Positions 38,001-49,444 of a stretch of 64,000 nucleotides of DNA are shown in pieces (within the stretch, counting starts at the first letter, position 1; every line of letters starts with the position of its first letter). The stretch is from assembly GCA_013398175.1 (NCBI GenBank), contig VZRZ01000211.1, positions 435,857 to 499,856 on the forward strand, given 5' to 3'. The notes beneath the pieces are model-generated. The model searched no databases, was not told the origin of the DNA, and saw only the letters and a list, made by a program, of their open reading frames with translations. Position numbers and translations under genes: made by a program. The stretch is from Climacteris rufus (taxonomy: Eukaryota > Chordata > Aves > Passeriformes > Climacteridae).

Positions 38001-40055
38001 ATTAGAAATGGACTTGAAACCAGTATTTTATATGTGAAACCTTTGAACCTGGGAAATGTTTAGGGTTACTCTGAACTCATGTCCAAAATTACAGCTTGAG
38101 ACTGTGTCAAAGACTAGTTGAAATGTGTTATTTCTTTGCAAAATGAAAAAAGAATTGTTTACGGCACTCAATAATACAAAAGACCTCAAAAGGTGCTGCT
38201 GTATTCCTATGCATATTTCTGCACAGTCAGGGAATGAGTTAGAAATAAAGAGTAGCAAGTTTCTTGTGGAAAATCAGTCACGAATCTGAGGATGAACTAG
38301 TTTTCAAGATGGCATTTTCCAAAATGTCTGCTGTGGTTGCTAAAATCTCCAAATGTTTCAACTTAAGTGCTTGTATATGGGCTTTATTGCCTTAGCTAAT
38401 AATTTGGCACTGACCAGGCTCTGAAATAAAAGGCTTAGTCTTTGTTTTCTCTAATTACTATACAAACATTTTAGCTTTCCTGCCAAATGAAGGACATTTA
38501 GAATAAAATTGTCTTTTAAATCTTTTTTCTTAACGTTTTTTGTCTTAAAAAACCAAACCTCTACAAATCTGGGAAATGTCTCCTTAAATAACAATCTTCT
38601 ATCAGTAACATGACAGATAATTTATAGTGTAAAATATAAAATATTAAGGAACAAAGTTGAGAGTAAGTTTACCCCAAGCTTGATGTCTATGAGGTTGACA
38701 TTCCCTATATCAGTACAGCACAGACTTGTGCTCCTGATCCATGCAATGCTGCCTTCTCTCCTGCTTCCATCTAGCTCTCTCAACCAGTCTGAAGGATACA
38801 CACAATCCCACAAGGCATGGAAGACAATAAATACCTGAGAAACTGTTCACATCCTGTAGCAGACCTTTCTATAGCTATGAAAGGAGCTATATCAAAATAC
38901 ATAGGGCTTCTTCTATATTTATTGACATAAGCCAGATACAGTAGAATATCACCAATGTTTGTACTATACCACAGAAATGGAAGAGGGATTAACTTCCATT
39001 AAGTATCTTAATTTCTTGAGGGAAGTGATACAATGGGAGGGACAGGCAGGACTGACTGGTACATGTTGACAGCAGGAAAATGAGAAGGGCCCCCTGAGTT
39101 GGATTTGTGTCTTCACAATCTACAGAGTGTCCCGGGACAATCAGAAAAGCAAGGAGGGGCTGAGCTGCCACTGTTGGCTGTTGCCAGCAGAAACTGCTGA
39201 TCTGCCTTTAGCCATTTGCTCTCGTTCTTCAGTGCTTTTGCTCTTTGCCAGCTCCCTCCTCTGTGCAGTAACTTAAAAGGAAAAGGGAGGGACAGACAAG
39301 GCAGTTCACACCCCTGACAGTCACTTTCTCCTCAACAGCCAGAGCATTTCCCATTTCCATGACACCATCCCAGCCTCTGCTCAGACTTTGTAGGCCTTCT
39401 TTAATTGGGCATGTGGTTTATTAGAAAATGATTTTTCATTTTTGAGAAACAGGGAAATGAGGTTCTGTTAAAACTGGGAAGAGAGTTGAAATATTGATAC
39501 ATTTGGCAGATGTGAAAGTTTTTGTAATTTCAAACCAGAAACACCAAGATAAAAACATTCATTTTGGATAAATGAAGCTTTTGAAACATTTCCAAACAAA
39601 TTCTTGCAAAACAAATTCAAACCATTGCAAAGTGCAAAGCTTCCACTTCAGGTGTTAACTTCAACTTTTGCTTTTTCAGCTGAACAGCTTGTTGAAACAT
39701 ATTTTCCTACTGAAAATTCCTTTTGGAAAAAACAAAAGTTACTTGATTGGACTTTTAAATATGGATTAAATGAAGCTACCTTTTTACAGGAAGTGTTTGT
39801 GCATGGACTTTTTGACAGGTGGTAGGTTTACGGGGGCCTTTTCCTGTATTTGATGTTGTAATTAATGCCTGTTTACTTCTACTTTTATGTTTTAGCAGTA
39901 CTGTATTTTGCAAGAGTATTTTATTTAAAAGCACAGCAGGGAAGGATTATGATAGACATTAGAGCTGGGAGACAGACCTTGAAGAACAGTGATCTCTTAC
40001 TGCAAACCATAAAAATGTAATTAATTTTCATAAATCACATCATTAAATTTGATGG
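32088..40055. other. Non-coding stretch, no gene seen
   Basis: Mostly AT-rich unique-looking sequence. A 12-bp palindrome TGTCCCGGGACA lies at 39128-39139. A TAAT-motif-rich, low-CpG segment at about 38300-38500 has the look of conserved non-coding DNA, which cannot be tested here. Confidence 0.55.
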
Positions 40056-40190
40056 AGACATTGAGAAGTGACCAAGTCCAACCTCCTGCTCAAAGCAGGA
40101 CCAACATAGGTCAGGTTTACTGCAACCCTGTTCAGTCAGATCTTGAATGCTTCCAAGCATGAATGGAAATTCCACAACCTGTATTTCACA
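40056..40190 (-). mobile_element. CR1 LINE 3' fragment, antisense
   Basis: The plus strand reads the complement of CR1: AAGTCCAACCTCCTGCTCAAAGCAGGACC, then a TCAGGTT...CTGTTCAGTCAGATCTTGAATGCTTCCAAG segment, then TGGAAATTCCACAACCTG. The order and spacing are those of the CR1 3' region in minus orientation. The copy is decayed and truncated at both ends. Confidence 0.88.
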
Positions 40191-40727
40191 CTACACCAGA
40201 ATACTTTGATGAAGTGAGAAAACATGATTCACTTAATTTTCCATTATTCATTTCTTATCAGTGCAAATGAGGAATTGATAAGCTAGTGCGGTTTGACCTG
40301 GTAGTTCTCTCTTTACCTTAGCTATAAATCAGCTTGCTGAAGGCTGGAAACCAGACCTTACTTTCCCCTCCAAGAGGAATGCTCTCAATACTAATTTCCA
40401 AGCTAAACACCTAATTATGGTTTATCAGGAGTTTTACTGCAAACTAAGCTAATACCAAATTGTCAGTAAACAGAGTTCAGATTTAGACCAATGCAATAGC
40501 TATGTTCAGTCTACTTCAAAGGAATTTATAAGAGTCTCTCAGGGACTTGCACAGGATTTGGATTTGGTTTATTGTGCATGGTTTTTAAATATAAATTATG
40601 GATGTTTAAGATAGTGAATTGTAATATTAGTGTGCCGATATGCAATAACAGAAACATAAGGCAGGGAGATTCTTTGGGATGTTCTCCTCACTTGTCCCTG
40701 GACAGGATCACCAGTGCAAATCCTGAT

Positions 40728-41060
40728 GAATGTTTATCTACACTGTTCTGAAAGCTCTCTAATGATCAAGAGCCTTCCCAGGCAGTCTAGTTCAATGCCT
40801 CATGGTTAGAAAGAGTTGAAGCCCTGTACTGGACTCATTAGCTGTGGGTATGGAAAACAAATTGTACCCTTCATGTGAGGCTTTCTACATATTTGTAAAT
40901 GTTAATGTGACTTTTTGTGGGAAGAAACAACACTGGTCCTTCAGTCTTTCAACACAGGTCATATTTCAGAGACCCCAAATTAATTTTTCTTCTCTTTAGT
41001 TTACCCTGCATTTCTGTGGACCCAGATGAGGCTTTAAAAGTGCTGAAACCTTATGCACTT
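40728..41060 (-). mobile_element. Old CR1/L3-type LINE fragment, antisense
   Basis: This is weakly preserved. The plus strand has landmarks typical of antisense CR1/L3: a TAATGATCAAGAGCCTTCCCAGGCAGTCTAGTTCAATGC segment, GGTTAGAAAGAGTT, then TCCTTCAGTCTTTCAACACAGGTCATATTTCAGAGACCCC about 130 bases on. Their order fits one old insertion, possibly the same event as the fragment at about 40.1 kb. Boundaries are approximate. Confidence 0.6.
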
Positions 41061-44000
41061 TAAGTGCCAGTATCCTTATGGTTTTGCATTTAGACAGTAT
41101 TATTTTCCTGATATCCAACTTGTTGCCAATTGGCTTGAAATGATCTAGATAGTGAATATGCAAATGAGATTCAAAAGTGAATAAAAAGTAGTTGGAAAAC
41201 CTCAGTGAAGTGAAATCACATCTCATGGTGGATAACCTTCAACACCTGTCACACAGCCCATTGGTAACTATCACATAGGACCTGGGACTCCACTCCAAGG
41301 TCACTGCAAAGACCAAGCAAGCATTGCCCTCTTACAGTATTTGCCTTTATCACCTCTGTTTATATTGCATTTCCCACAGGGATAAAAAAGAAAAGCTTGA
41401 ACTCATATTAGTATAAAAAAAACTGAACTGCAGTAATAATGGCTTAGTCCTGGGCCTGAAGGAGGAGTTTGGTTTTGGCTCATCTTCCACACTTTTGGGA
41501 ACGTAACATCAAGGAGAGTGCTAGACAGGAAAGGGGCACAGACACAGTTTACTAGGTATTTTCTATTTTCTTTTTCATTATCTAACTGCTCTTATTTTGG
41601 TATGTTAGGGTTCAGCATCTTCTTTTCAAGTGCTCAGTTTATCAAACAAGTGGACATAAATGCTACAGAGTACAGACAGTTTTAAAATGAGTACTTTGGG
41701 AACATGCTCTCAAACCAGGGCTGTTTGGATTCCCTCTGCTCACATACAGCTACCTCAGTTCCTCGCCTCTCATAAATGGTTTAAATCCATGATATGCACA
41801 GCTTATTGAGAATTTTCAAAACTGTGCACCATGGGTACTTTTTGATCTTTCAGACTCTTAAACAGCTTACATTTCCAGAGGTAAAATGGATGTAACCAAA
41901 TTGTAGCTCACTATACATTTGTTACAAGATTTCTGCAAGTCTTCACAATGAAAGTAGAAATTATCTGAGAAAGTATCCAGCTGATCTCAGAAATGCTGAA
42001 AACACTAGGCAGAGCTAAATTCAAGCATATGAGAACAAAAAATAACAGCCTGCAATAAATTCTGTAGTATATTTGATATCATGAAGGTATCAAAATGGCT
42101 GCATGTGATTTAAAAAAAAAATCTTATCCAAGTCCAAATAATCTACAATAATTTAATGCCAGTTCTGAATTAGGTAGTTTGAAAACAATTACGTATACCA
42201 GAGATTTAACACCTTTTCCCTTCTTGCAATATGGGCCAACAGGGTCTCAGTACTGATCTCAGTAGCACTAACATCAGTGCTACTGCACCAGAGGTAAGTT
42301 TAGCTGTTGTTTTCTTTTATTATGTGTCCCATATTTTCATCTTAACATCTGCAAGAAGAATACCAATTTTGGTCATTCAATTACTGTTTTATTCATATCA
42401 AGGATTCTACTGTCAGGATTTTAGTAACTCTCTAAGCCAACAGAACTGGACCATAAACAGGAGAGGCCTGTACAGCATAAGATTAAATGCCAGCAAGTAT
42501 ACTCTGATCAAAAACTATAGTGGAACCTGAAAAATTGAGCCCATACAGGGTATCACATTCCTCCAAGACTGGGGAGATTAACCCTTCATCCTGTAACTGA
42601 GTAACAACAATGATATTTCACTCCATTCCATAGAGAAAAGACATGTTTATTTGGGGGCCATCACACAATATCCAAAAAGCGACTGTAAAATATAGCAACT
42701 GTCAAAAACTATTATTTTCAGAGTGAATTTTTAGATTTGCTAAGGTCTGTGATCTCCTTTAATTCCAGAGCTCTTTGAAACATCACCTTTACTTTAAAAG
42801 AAAGATAAATTTCAAGAAGTTTGTGTTTGTCTTGCTTTTTAAAAAAAATTAAGATTTCTAAGCTAAAAACCAGAAAGGTAAATTTTTTCCATCTTTGTAG
42901 AGATGCCAGCTTATTCCTTATTGCTGTTTTAGCCAGCCTTTGATATTGGGAGAAATCACAGCTGTGAATTCCGTGAATGTTGTGCACCTTTGAGATCCTT
43001 GCACAACCATAAGGCACAAGACAAATCAGATGAATGTTTCAGGCATGAGAGTTGCTCCAATCCTGCAGCCAAATAGCTGACTGCAGAGCCAACTCTACTG
43101 CCAAAGATCCACTATATCTGACCACAGGGAGGGACAGCTTCAGGGCAGCATGATCTGGCAGACCAATCTATGGACTGAGAAGAAAGGACTAAACTCAGCT
43201 TGACACTGATTTCTTCCACATCCTGCATGAAACCACAAAAGCAAATCTATGCAAACTCAAGCAGCCACAGCAATTACCTACTGCTCCCATTGACTTGAAT
43301 ATGTGTTCTCAAGGCACTTCAGTTTTACAGGATCTGCTTCAAAGATCACTGTTGGTAGTGGAAAGTCTCCCACTGTTGGCCACATTAATATGGACCATGC
43401 CATGCATTTCAGTCACAGATTTGAAAATGCAGTGCAAAAGGAGACTAAGAGTTTCCCATCACATACACGCCTGTGGTATTTCTGTGAGCATGCATGTGCA
43501 TTTTCCTTTATAAGTGCAATGTAAAATTGGGAAACACACTGTGCAACATTTCTGCATCTCCCAGAAACTGGGATGAATAGTGGCAGTGCACAGGAATTCG
43601 ACTGCAGAACAGTGATATTTGCCAATTCCCCTTCTGCACCAAGTCTCCATGATGTGAGAGTTTCTAGCCTGTGCGGAGATTTACAGAAATTGACAGAAAG
43701 ACAAGCTTGGCACTGGTACAGGTATTTGAATAAAGTTAGGACAGAGACGCCAGTAGATGGAACTGGTGCTTGGCAGAAACACGAAATAGAACAGTTTGAA
43801 AATTCTGAATACAGATGCTTTGCTGGAGCTCTGACCTTGGACTTCTGTTGCTGCCTTTACTGCCCAAATGAACAACAGGAATGACATAAGCAATAAATGA
43901 GGTCTAGGATCTCTGTCCTTTCCAAAGTAAACTTTTGAAAAACAGTAAAGGTTCAATCACTCAGCAGCTTCTTTAGAGTCTGAACCAGGTGTTTTATTCA

Positions 44001-45712
44001 CAAACGTCCGTATATACTGTACCTAAGACCATGCCCCATTATCCTATACCTTCTGCATATTAAGCTCATGATAGGTCTGAGTTTAGGTTGATGATATCAT
44101 GAGTGGTCATGGAAGAGTGGTTATGTCAATAACATTGCTACAATGTAAAGGAGCAAGATTCATTTTAGATAGGCCATGCTTAGCACAAAGGAACTCACTG
44201 TTTATATTTTACAGGATTTTAAAATACAGTGATAATGGGTGAAGAGAGACAATGTAACTTTCTTTAAAAGGCCTTGTATTAATTTCTACACCTGCTATAT
44301 AGAAAAATGTCATAAAAATCATATATCTTAACTATTACTGGCCCAGGACTCCTTGATTTTTGTCCTGGTAAGAGAAGAACACCCCTATGGTTACCATGCA
44401 CATGTACAGTACCTTTGAGTACACAAAGAAGTATACAAAGTTTTGACAAATCTGTATACATGTATCTTTATATATCATGCAATCAACCATTAGCAAACCA
44501 GATAGGAAAAGTACTCTCATTCCCTACCTTCCTTGCTATTTAAAGAGAAGCATCTTGTTTATTTTTCATGGCACTGATAATTTAAGAGCACTGCTATATT
44601 AAGAACACTGATTTTAACCTTTATTCTCTACACATTTTTCAGTTCATTCAAGTCAAGGAGAATTCTGTATGTGCAAGAATTTCAGAGAGGTTTGAGTAAG
44701 ATGTTATTGTCTAAGCCACTGAAACTCACAAATTAGTTGGGAGAAAATGCAGGTATGCTATAAAGATTATATTAAGGATAAGTGCTAGGTTTTTTATAGC
44801 CATAATATTTTCAACAAACAGCTTTTTGCAGATGTAGGCAAATTGGAAATGATGAATTGCAGTCGTAACACTGCTCTTATTTCTGGTAGTTTCTTAAACA
44901 GAAGAAACCCCCACATTCTATCACTATACATGACATAACCTATATGCTAAAATAATAGAAGTTTGTTAAATCCTTTTTCAATTTCCAAACAGATAGTTGT
45001 GGACACAATATTGAACAAATTGCAGATACCTGAGGTACTCAAATACCAAAGCTGGCAATTTTTGTTTATAATTATTCAACCTCCTGGAATATGATCATAA
45101 CTTAAGACATAAATCTGAATTGATACATGCATTTCCATCAGCTTTTACAGCAACATAAAAATAAGATCTCTTTTCAGGCAGAATTAAGGGAGGATATTAA
45201 GTGCTGAAGTTGTTACACAATTTCTTTGCTATGCAAGAAAAACTCCATAAAACACCCCCTTTCAAAATGTGTTTCGTATTAGGCAGTTACATAAAAAGAA
45301 AAGGAAAATACTGTATGATTTACTGATGTGTATTTTGTCCAGATCAGATTCATTTATCTCTTTTCTCGATCCAGACTTAAGTACTTAAAAAACACATAGC
45401 TACAGCCCCTTTTTTATAGGATTTGTTAAACAACTTTTATTTTTGACAGCACTAGCAAAACTAAGCATCAAAACCTAAGATATTAAGTAGTGCATATAAT
45501 GTTCAAATTAAGAAATCAATTATTGTCAAAAACAGTGGTAAAAAATGGGGACTTTATGACAAAAGCCTGATTGAGCCATTGGTGCTCCCTTCTTGTGCAC
45601 AATGTTTTCCAGGTTTTGAACATAACTGGTGCACACAGGGTCGTCCTCTTTAGATCTGTCCTCAAGCTTAGATAACATAAAGAAAATGTGTATGTTTCTG
45701 TGAAGGCTTCAC

Positions 45713-45737
45713 TGTGCTTTTTTTTAAAAAAAGCACA
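45713..45737. repeat. 12-bp-arm palindrome around a T8/A7 tract
   Basis: TGTGC plus seven T, one central T, then seven A plus GCACA form a near-perfect palindrome. The non-AT ends (TGTGC/GCACA) extend the symmetry beyond the homopolymer tracts. Confidence 0.75.
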
Positions 45738-46016
45738 TGCTGGCTAGACCACAAAGCACTTGCTTGTGTTAGAAGAAATCTCCAATAAAGCAGAATCAAT
45801 TTCATATCACCTGTTCCTTAACTAACATAAAGAGATATGTGCACACACAGGAAAAGGCACTGATGAGCTCTGTTCTGGGATCCATGTGTACAGGTAGTCA
45901 TGCATGTGCAAGGAGATGAAAAGCACAAGAGGACAGCCATGACAAGGGCAGGGGAATAGAGGGTCTGTGTACTTTTTGTGAGGAGATTGAGAAAACCTGC
46001 CTTGGTTAGTCCTACA

Positions 46017-46060
46017 GAATGCTGAGAGGATATGATTGAATGCTGAGAGAGGATATGATT
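46017..46060. repeat. Tandem duplication of a 21/23-bp unit
   Basis: The unit beginning GAATGCTGAGAG and ending GATATGATT occurs twice in direct succession, at 46017-46037 and 46038-46060. The second copy has an extra GA. This looks like a recent slippage duplication. Confidence 0.85.
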
Positions 46061-46174
46061 GCAGTCTATTAATACATCCTGAGATAAACACCAGGGAGGG
46101 ATAGGAGCTATTTCAGTGGAAAACAATGTTGGCAGGAGAACAAATGACTATAAAACGGCCATGAGTTACACTCA

Positions 46175-46345
46175 TCCTAGAAATTGGAAGATTTCTGCTT
46201 AGGAGAGTCCTGAGGCTCTGGAGCAGCTTCCCACACCAGCAGTAGCAAGGGCAAAATACTGAAATGCTACCCAACTAAAACCTGGTCAGTTTTCAAAAGA
46301 GGCTATATGATATGGCTGCCTGCAACCATAGACCTCATGGGGTGA
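46175..46345 (+). mobile_element. Old CR1/L3-type LINE fragment
   Basis: The plus strand resembles the 3' part of ancient sauropsid CR1/L3 elements. It has a CTCTGGAGCAGCTTCCCACACCAG segment, an AAGGGCAAAATACTGAAATGCTA segment, then a TTTTCAAAAGAGGCTATATGATATGGCTGCCTGCAACC segment. The match is by eye to remembered consensus and the copy is degraded. No coding capacity remains. Confidence 0.6.
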
Positions 46346-48105
46346 GTGAGTAAATGCTTCCCTGTCCCGTGTTCCTTCACTCATTCCTCCCAAGCTCATC
46401 GGGCAGTCAGAGTATGCCCAGTAGGAAGTCTTTCCATTTCCTGGTTCACAGAGAAATTGCAGACTTTACTAGTGAAATGTCAAAAAAAAAAAATACATAG
46501 CATGTGCAATGGAAGTGAATTAGTGTTCCTACACAACGCTTAATTGTTCATATCTCCTGGATGTCTATGTGTGTCTTCAATTTTCACTACATTGTTTAAT
46601 CCCTAGTGCCTCAAACCATAAAAATATCTACAAAATTAACAATGCACTACTGCTCCAACACTGACACATTCAGTTGGGATCATCTGTGTGAGCTGCAGCT
46701 TGCACGTACTGATTGTCAAGAGACCTGTTGCATGCATTTGGTTTCTCACACAGCACAGCAAAGCACAGCCATCCACTCCCACTTCAGCGGTTTTTCACTC
46801 TGCCACATGTTTAGTACTTGCAGTTTTAATCTTCTTGTTAAGTAATGTGTGGTATTACATGGTCCTATCTTTACATTCTTCTGTAACATGCTGAATTAAG
46901 TAGATTAAACACAGAAATATACAAACCAGAATACTTTTCATCTCCTAGCAAAGAAAATTTCATAGTTTTTTCCTAAAGAAAATTCTTACTCAATCTATAT
47001 TGAAATAATAACAAGTAAAAATATTTTCAAGTGCCACACCCAAGACTGCAAATGTGCTTTAATTCCAGAGCTTTCATTAGCATTAGTGAAAGATATACAG
47101 CTAAAGTAATAAAGTTAGTCTATGCATAACAGGAAGAGGAATACACTCACTTAAAACTCATCTGATGTTAGCCTTGATTTCATGCTGACCATGCTCAGCT
47201 GGCAGATGCTTTTCTGCCTGTGTTTTGGCTTATAAATGTCTGACACCCTCAATGGCATATTAACTAGCTAATTTTATGCAGATTAATTCTGCTGAAAGTC
47301 ACACAGTAAGAGAACAGGAGGTTAAAGTCATAATGAAGTGGATGCTGGTAACGTCCACATCTGTGTTTCTAGAGTATTGGCAGTATTTTAATTTTCTTGG
47401 GACTCTACATAGGATATTGTTGAAATCGTGGAAGTTTAAGCCAGTAACACAACTACATCCAGCTGAAACTTGAGAAAATTAAGAAACCTGGTACACTGTG
47501 GCTTGGGAGCCTCAGAAAAAAAAAAAATTGCAGATTGGCAAGTGGTTTTAGTGCACACTAGTTTATACCTCTTTTCGAAGGAAATAAACATTGCCAGCTA
47601 TCCACTACAGAAAAGTTCTACAAGTCAAAGACCATCACATTTTGCCAAGTATAGCAAACCTCTTCTGTAACACAAGATTTTGCACCCAAAACACCCAAAG
47701 CCTGTGTTAATGCAACACTGATTCAAAGTTCTCTCCCAATGTAACAATTTTTTCTCCTTTAGCATATGTAACTTGTTATATTTTTATTAAGTGTCATGCC
47801 AAAGTGACTACACAGAGAGCTGCCTGATAGAAAATTACAGAGTAGCCATTTTAAAGTTTCCAGAATCTACTTACTTGTGTGCCCACTTAATATCTTCTGT
47901 AATACTTCAGAGGCAAATGAAACAGTGTACTTTTTCCATGGCATTGCGATAAAGAATAGATTAAAAGACCACATGGCTAGCTTGGCACTTTGTCAAGATA
48001 TTTCTTCAGTGTTACACACTCTAAAGCATTTCAGTCAAATTCTGCGTTGCTAAATCAAGGAATGGGGAATATTTTACTGAAGACATTTTCAGAATATTAT
48101 ATATT
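46346..48105 (-). other. ZCCHC24: Start of the intron following the ZCCHC24 exon
   Basis: In transcription sense this is the first 1.8 kb of the downstream intron. Apart from the weak MIR/L2 trace at 47.3 kb there is nothing recognisable. No second exon with a plausible acceptor and open frame was found here. Confidence 0.6.
47270..47360 (+). repeat. Weak MIR/L2-like trace
   Basis: CTGAAAGTCACACAGTAAGAGAACAGGAGG resembles the MIR/L2 string CAAGGTCACACAGCAAGT-plus-GGCAGAGC. Only one landmark is visible, so chance similarity is possible. Confidence 0.3.
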
Positions 48106-48111
48106 CCTTAC
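48106..48111 (-). other. ZCCHC24: 5' splice site (donor) after the exon
   Basis: On the minus strand the exon ends CCACAG and is followed by GTAAGG, a near-consensus U1 donor (CAG|GTAAGG). Reading through it the frame stays open for only four codons (V-R-N-I) before a stop, which supports a true exon end here. Confidence 0.9.
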
Positions 48112-48312
48112 CTGTGGGCAGTCTTTGATGTAGTGTCCCTTGTTAAAGCAGAGGTGGCACAGGTAGTTAGGAGGTGGCCTCTTGCTGGGTTTTCTGGCTT
48201 CTGAAGAAAGGGATAGGTCAGAGAAATGCTCAGTGAGGGAGCTCAACCCATCCACAATGTTATTCAATGAGCCATAAGGCGATGCACTCTTGTAGAGACT
48301 GCTGCTCAGAGC
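48112..48312 (-). CDS. ZCCHC24: Internal coding exon of ZCCHC24 (CCHC zinc-knuckle protein) or a close paralogue
   Basis: This is one internal exon of exactly 67 codons, phase 0 at both ends, read on the minus strand from GCT CTG AGC to CCA CAG. It is bounded by a TTTTGCAG acceptor and a GTAAGG donor. The peptide runs from a Ser/Leu/Tyr-rich start (ALSSSLYKSASPYGS), through a conserved SLTEHFSDL segment and a basic-proline stretch (RKPSKRPPPNY), to a zinc knuckle. The knuckle residues are Cys52, Cys55, His60 and Cys65 of the exon (C-x2-C-x4-H-x4-C), and all four ligands are intact. I recognise this as the central exon of ZCCHC24. Compared from memory with the human protein it differs at about six positions, all before the knuckle, two of them T-to-S in the DLxLxSEAR segment. 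The family is expected to bind RNA through the CCHC knuckle and a C-terminal CxxC-type zinc finger, but its function is poorly defined. The remaining exons are not visible in this window. The coding call is very sure; paralogue identity is less so. Confidence 0.93.
48118..48159 (-). other. ZCCHC24: CCHC zinc-knuckle motif within the exon
   Basis: Fourteen codons encode CHLCFNKGHYIKDC, a canonical C-x2-C-x4-H-x4-C retroviral-type zinc knuckle. It has the usual aromatic residue after the second Cys, Gly before His, and acidic residue before the last Cys. Such knuckles bind single-stranded nucleic acid in proteins of this class. The motif ends two codons before the splice donor, so any further zinc-binding domain lies in later exons. 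Confidence 0.93.
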
Positions 48313-48335
48313 CTGCAAAAGAAAATAAATAAATC
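48313..48335 (-). other. ZCCHC24: 3' splice site (acceptor) with T-rich tract
   Basis: On the minus strand a T-rich run (TTTATTTATTTTCTTTTGCAG) leads directly into the first exon codon GCT. It has a clear AG and no other AG in the tract. It defines the exon start in phase 0. The upstream codons CAG and TTG in the same frame belong to the splice signal, not to the protein. Confidence 0.9.
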
Positions 48336-49367
48336 ACATGCAACATAGTGCTAAGTACCAGCATAATACTAAGTATTAAAGGTTGTTCTGAGTGAGATTT
48401 GAATAGGGGACAGATAAAAGTGATTTTTTTTTTTCCTTAGGAATATGCCTGCATATTTGAGGGGAGCAATACACAGGCTATTAATAAAGAGGTTTCACAA
48501 AGGTGTAATGGAGCTGGTCACCCCACTGCAGAGGAAACTGTTGAACTTGCCATGGTTCACTTAGTCCAATCTTTCCACTAAGCAACGATTGCCGTCTTGT
48601 GTTTGACCATAATGCATTCATGGCACAGTTGGATTATGCAGGCAAAAAGCTGAAAGAACAACTCACAAAACAGAACACTTTCGTGTCCAAAACTACTTAC
48701 GCAAAGAATACTGAAGTCAGGGAAAGGAAAAGAACGCCAAGAAAAACGCAAAGTAACTTTTAATTTCCAATCTGGTTAATCAGACAGTCAACAGAGAGTC
48801 CCATGTTCAAATAATAACAAGAAGCATTGAGATCTACATCTGGTTTGGATTTTCTAAGGGGGAACCTGCTGTGATTTAAACATTTCCTGATAAACAGTAA
48901 ATACCCAGGTTTTGTACTTCACCTCAATAGGATCTTCACACTCTCAATCTGCAAACCAAAATCAGTAGCTCCTAATTTGCCATTCAGTAGTTTTAGAACA
49001 GCAGGAAACCCATCAACACCTAAATAGGTATTCTCCTTAATGGAGATAACAAGGATTAATTCACCTTAACCTATTAGGGTTCAAAGGAAACTGCATAGCG
49101 GAGTTCAAAAAGTAAACAAAAACTCTTTAAAAAATTAACATCTTAATGAATCACTGTAGAAATAGGATCAACTATTGACTGTCCTCTCTATCCTCACATG
49201 ATGGGACACATTTCATATGGTGTTTCCAACTTAGGTCTGTAATGCTATGCTCATGTCATTCTCCTGGCATCAGAAAATGACTAGCTTATGGGAAAGTGAG
49301 GTAAGAATAGGTCCAATATGTGCCTCTGTGCTTTAAAGCTATTGAATTCAAATATTTCAGTGGAGTC

Positions 49368-49412
49368 TTTATATATATGTTTTCATATGTTTATATATGT
49401 TATATATATGTT
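49368..49412. repeat. AT-rich (TATATG)n-like microsatellite
   Basis: The region alternates TATATATATG, TTTCATATG, TTTATATATG and TTATATATATG units. It is an interrupted dinucleotide/hexanucleotide repeat about 1.1 kb upstream (in transcription sense) of the ZCCHC24 exon. Confidence 0.8.
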
Positions 49413-49444
49413 GAAGACATGCACTGAAATTGATTTCGAAAGTT

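Larger units (their letters stand above)
41061..46174. other. Non-coding stretch, no gene seen
   Basis: No exon or clear repeat family is recognised apart from the palindrome at 45.7 kb and the tandem duplication at 46.0 kb. The stretch 44.6-45.6 kb is especially AT-rich. Confidence 0.55.

Noticed and set aside
46479..46494. A-rich tracts here and elsewhere (for example 63984-63995) as retrocopy tails
   Set aside because: No processed-gene sequence lies upstream of these tracts, so they are plain homopolymer runs.
1..48105. Search for the next ZCCHC24 exon on the minus strand
   Set aside because: I scanned for CATCCA followed by the complement of Lys-Arg-Lys codons and for the complement of a Gly-Asn-Ser-Trp-Ala stretch. 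Every CATCCA occurrence noticed had the wrong context, so no exon is reported. A divergent exon could have been missed by eye.
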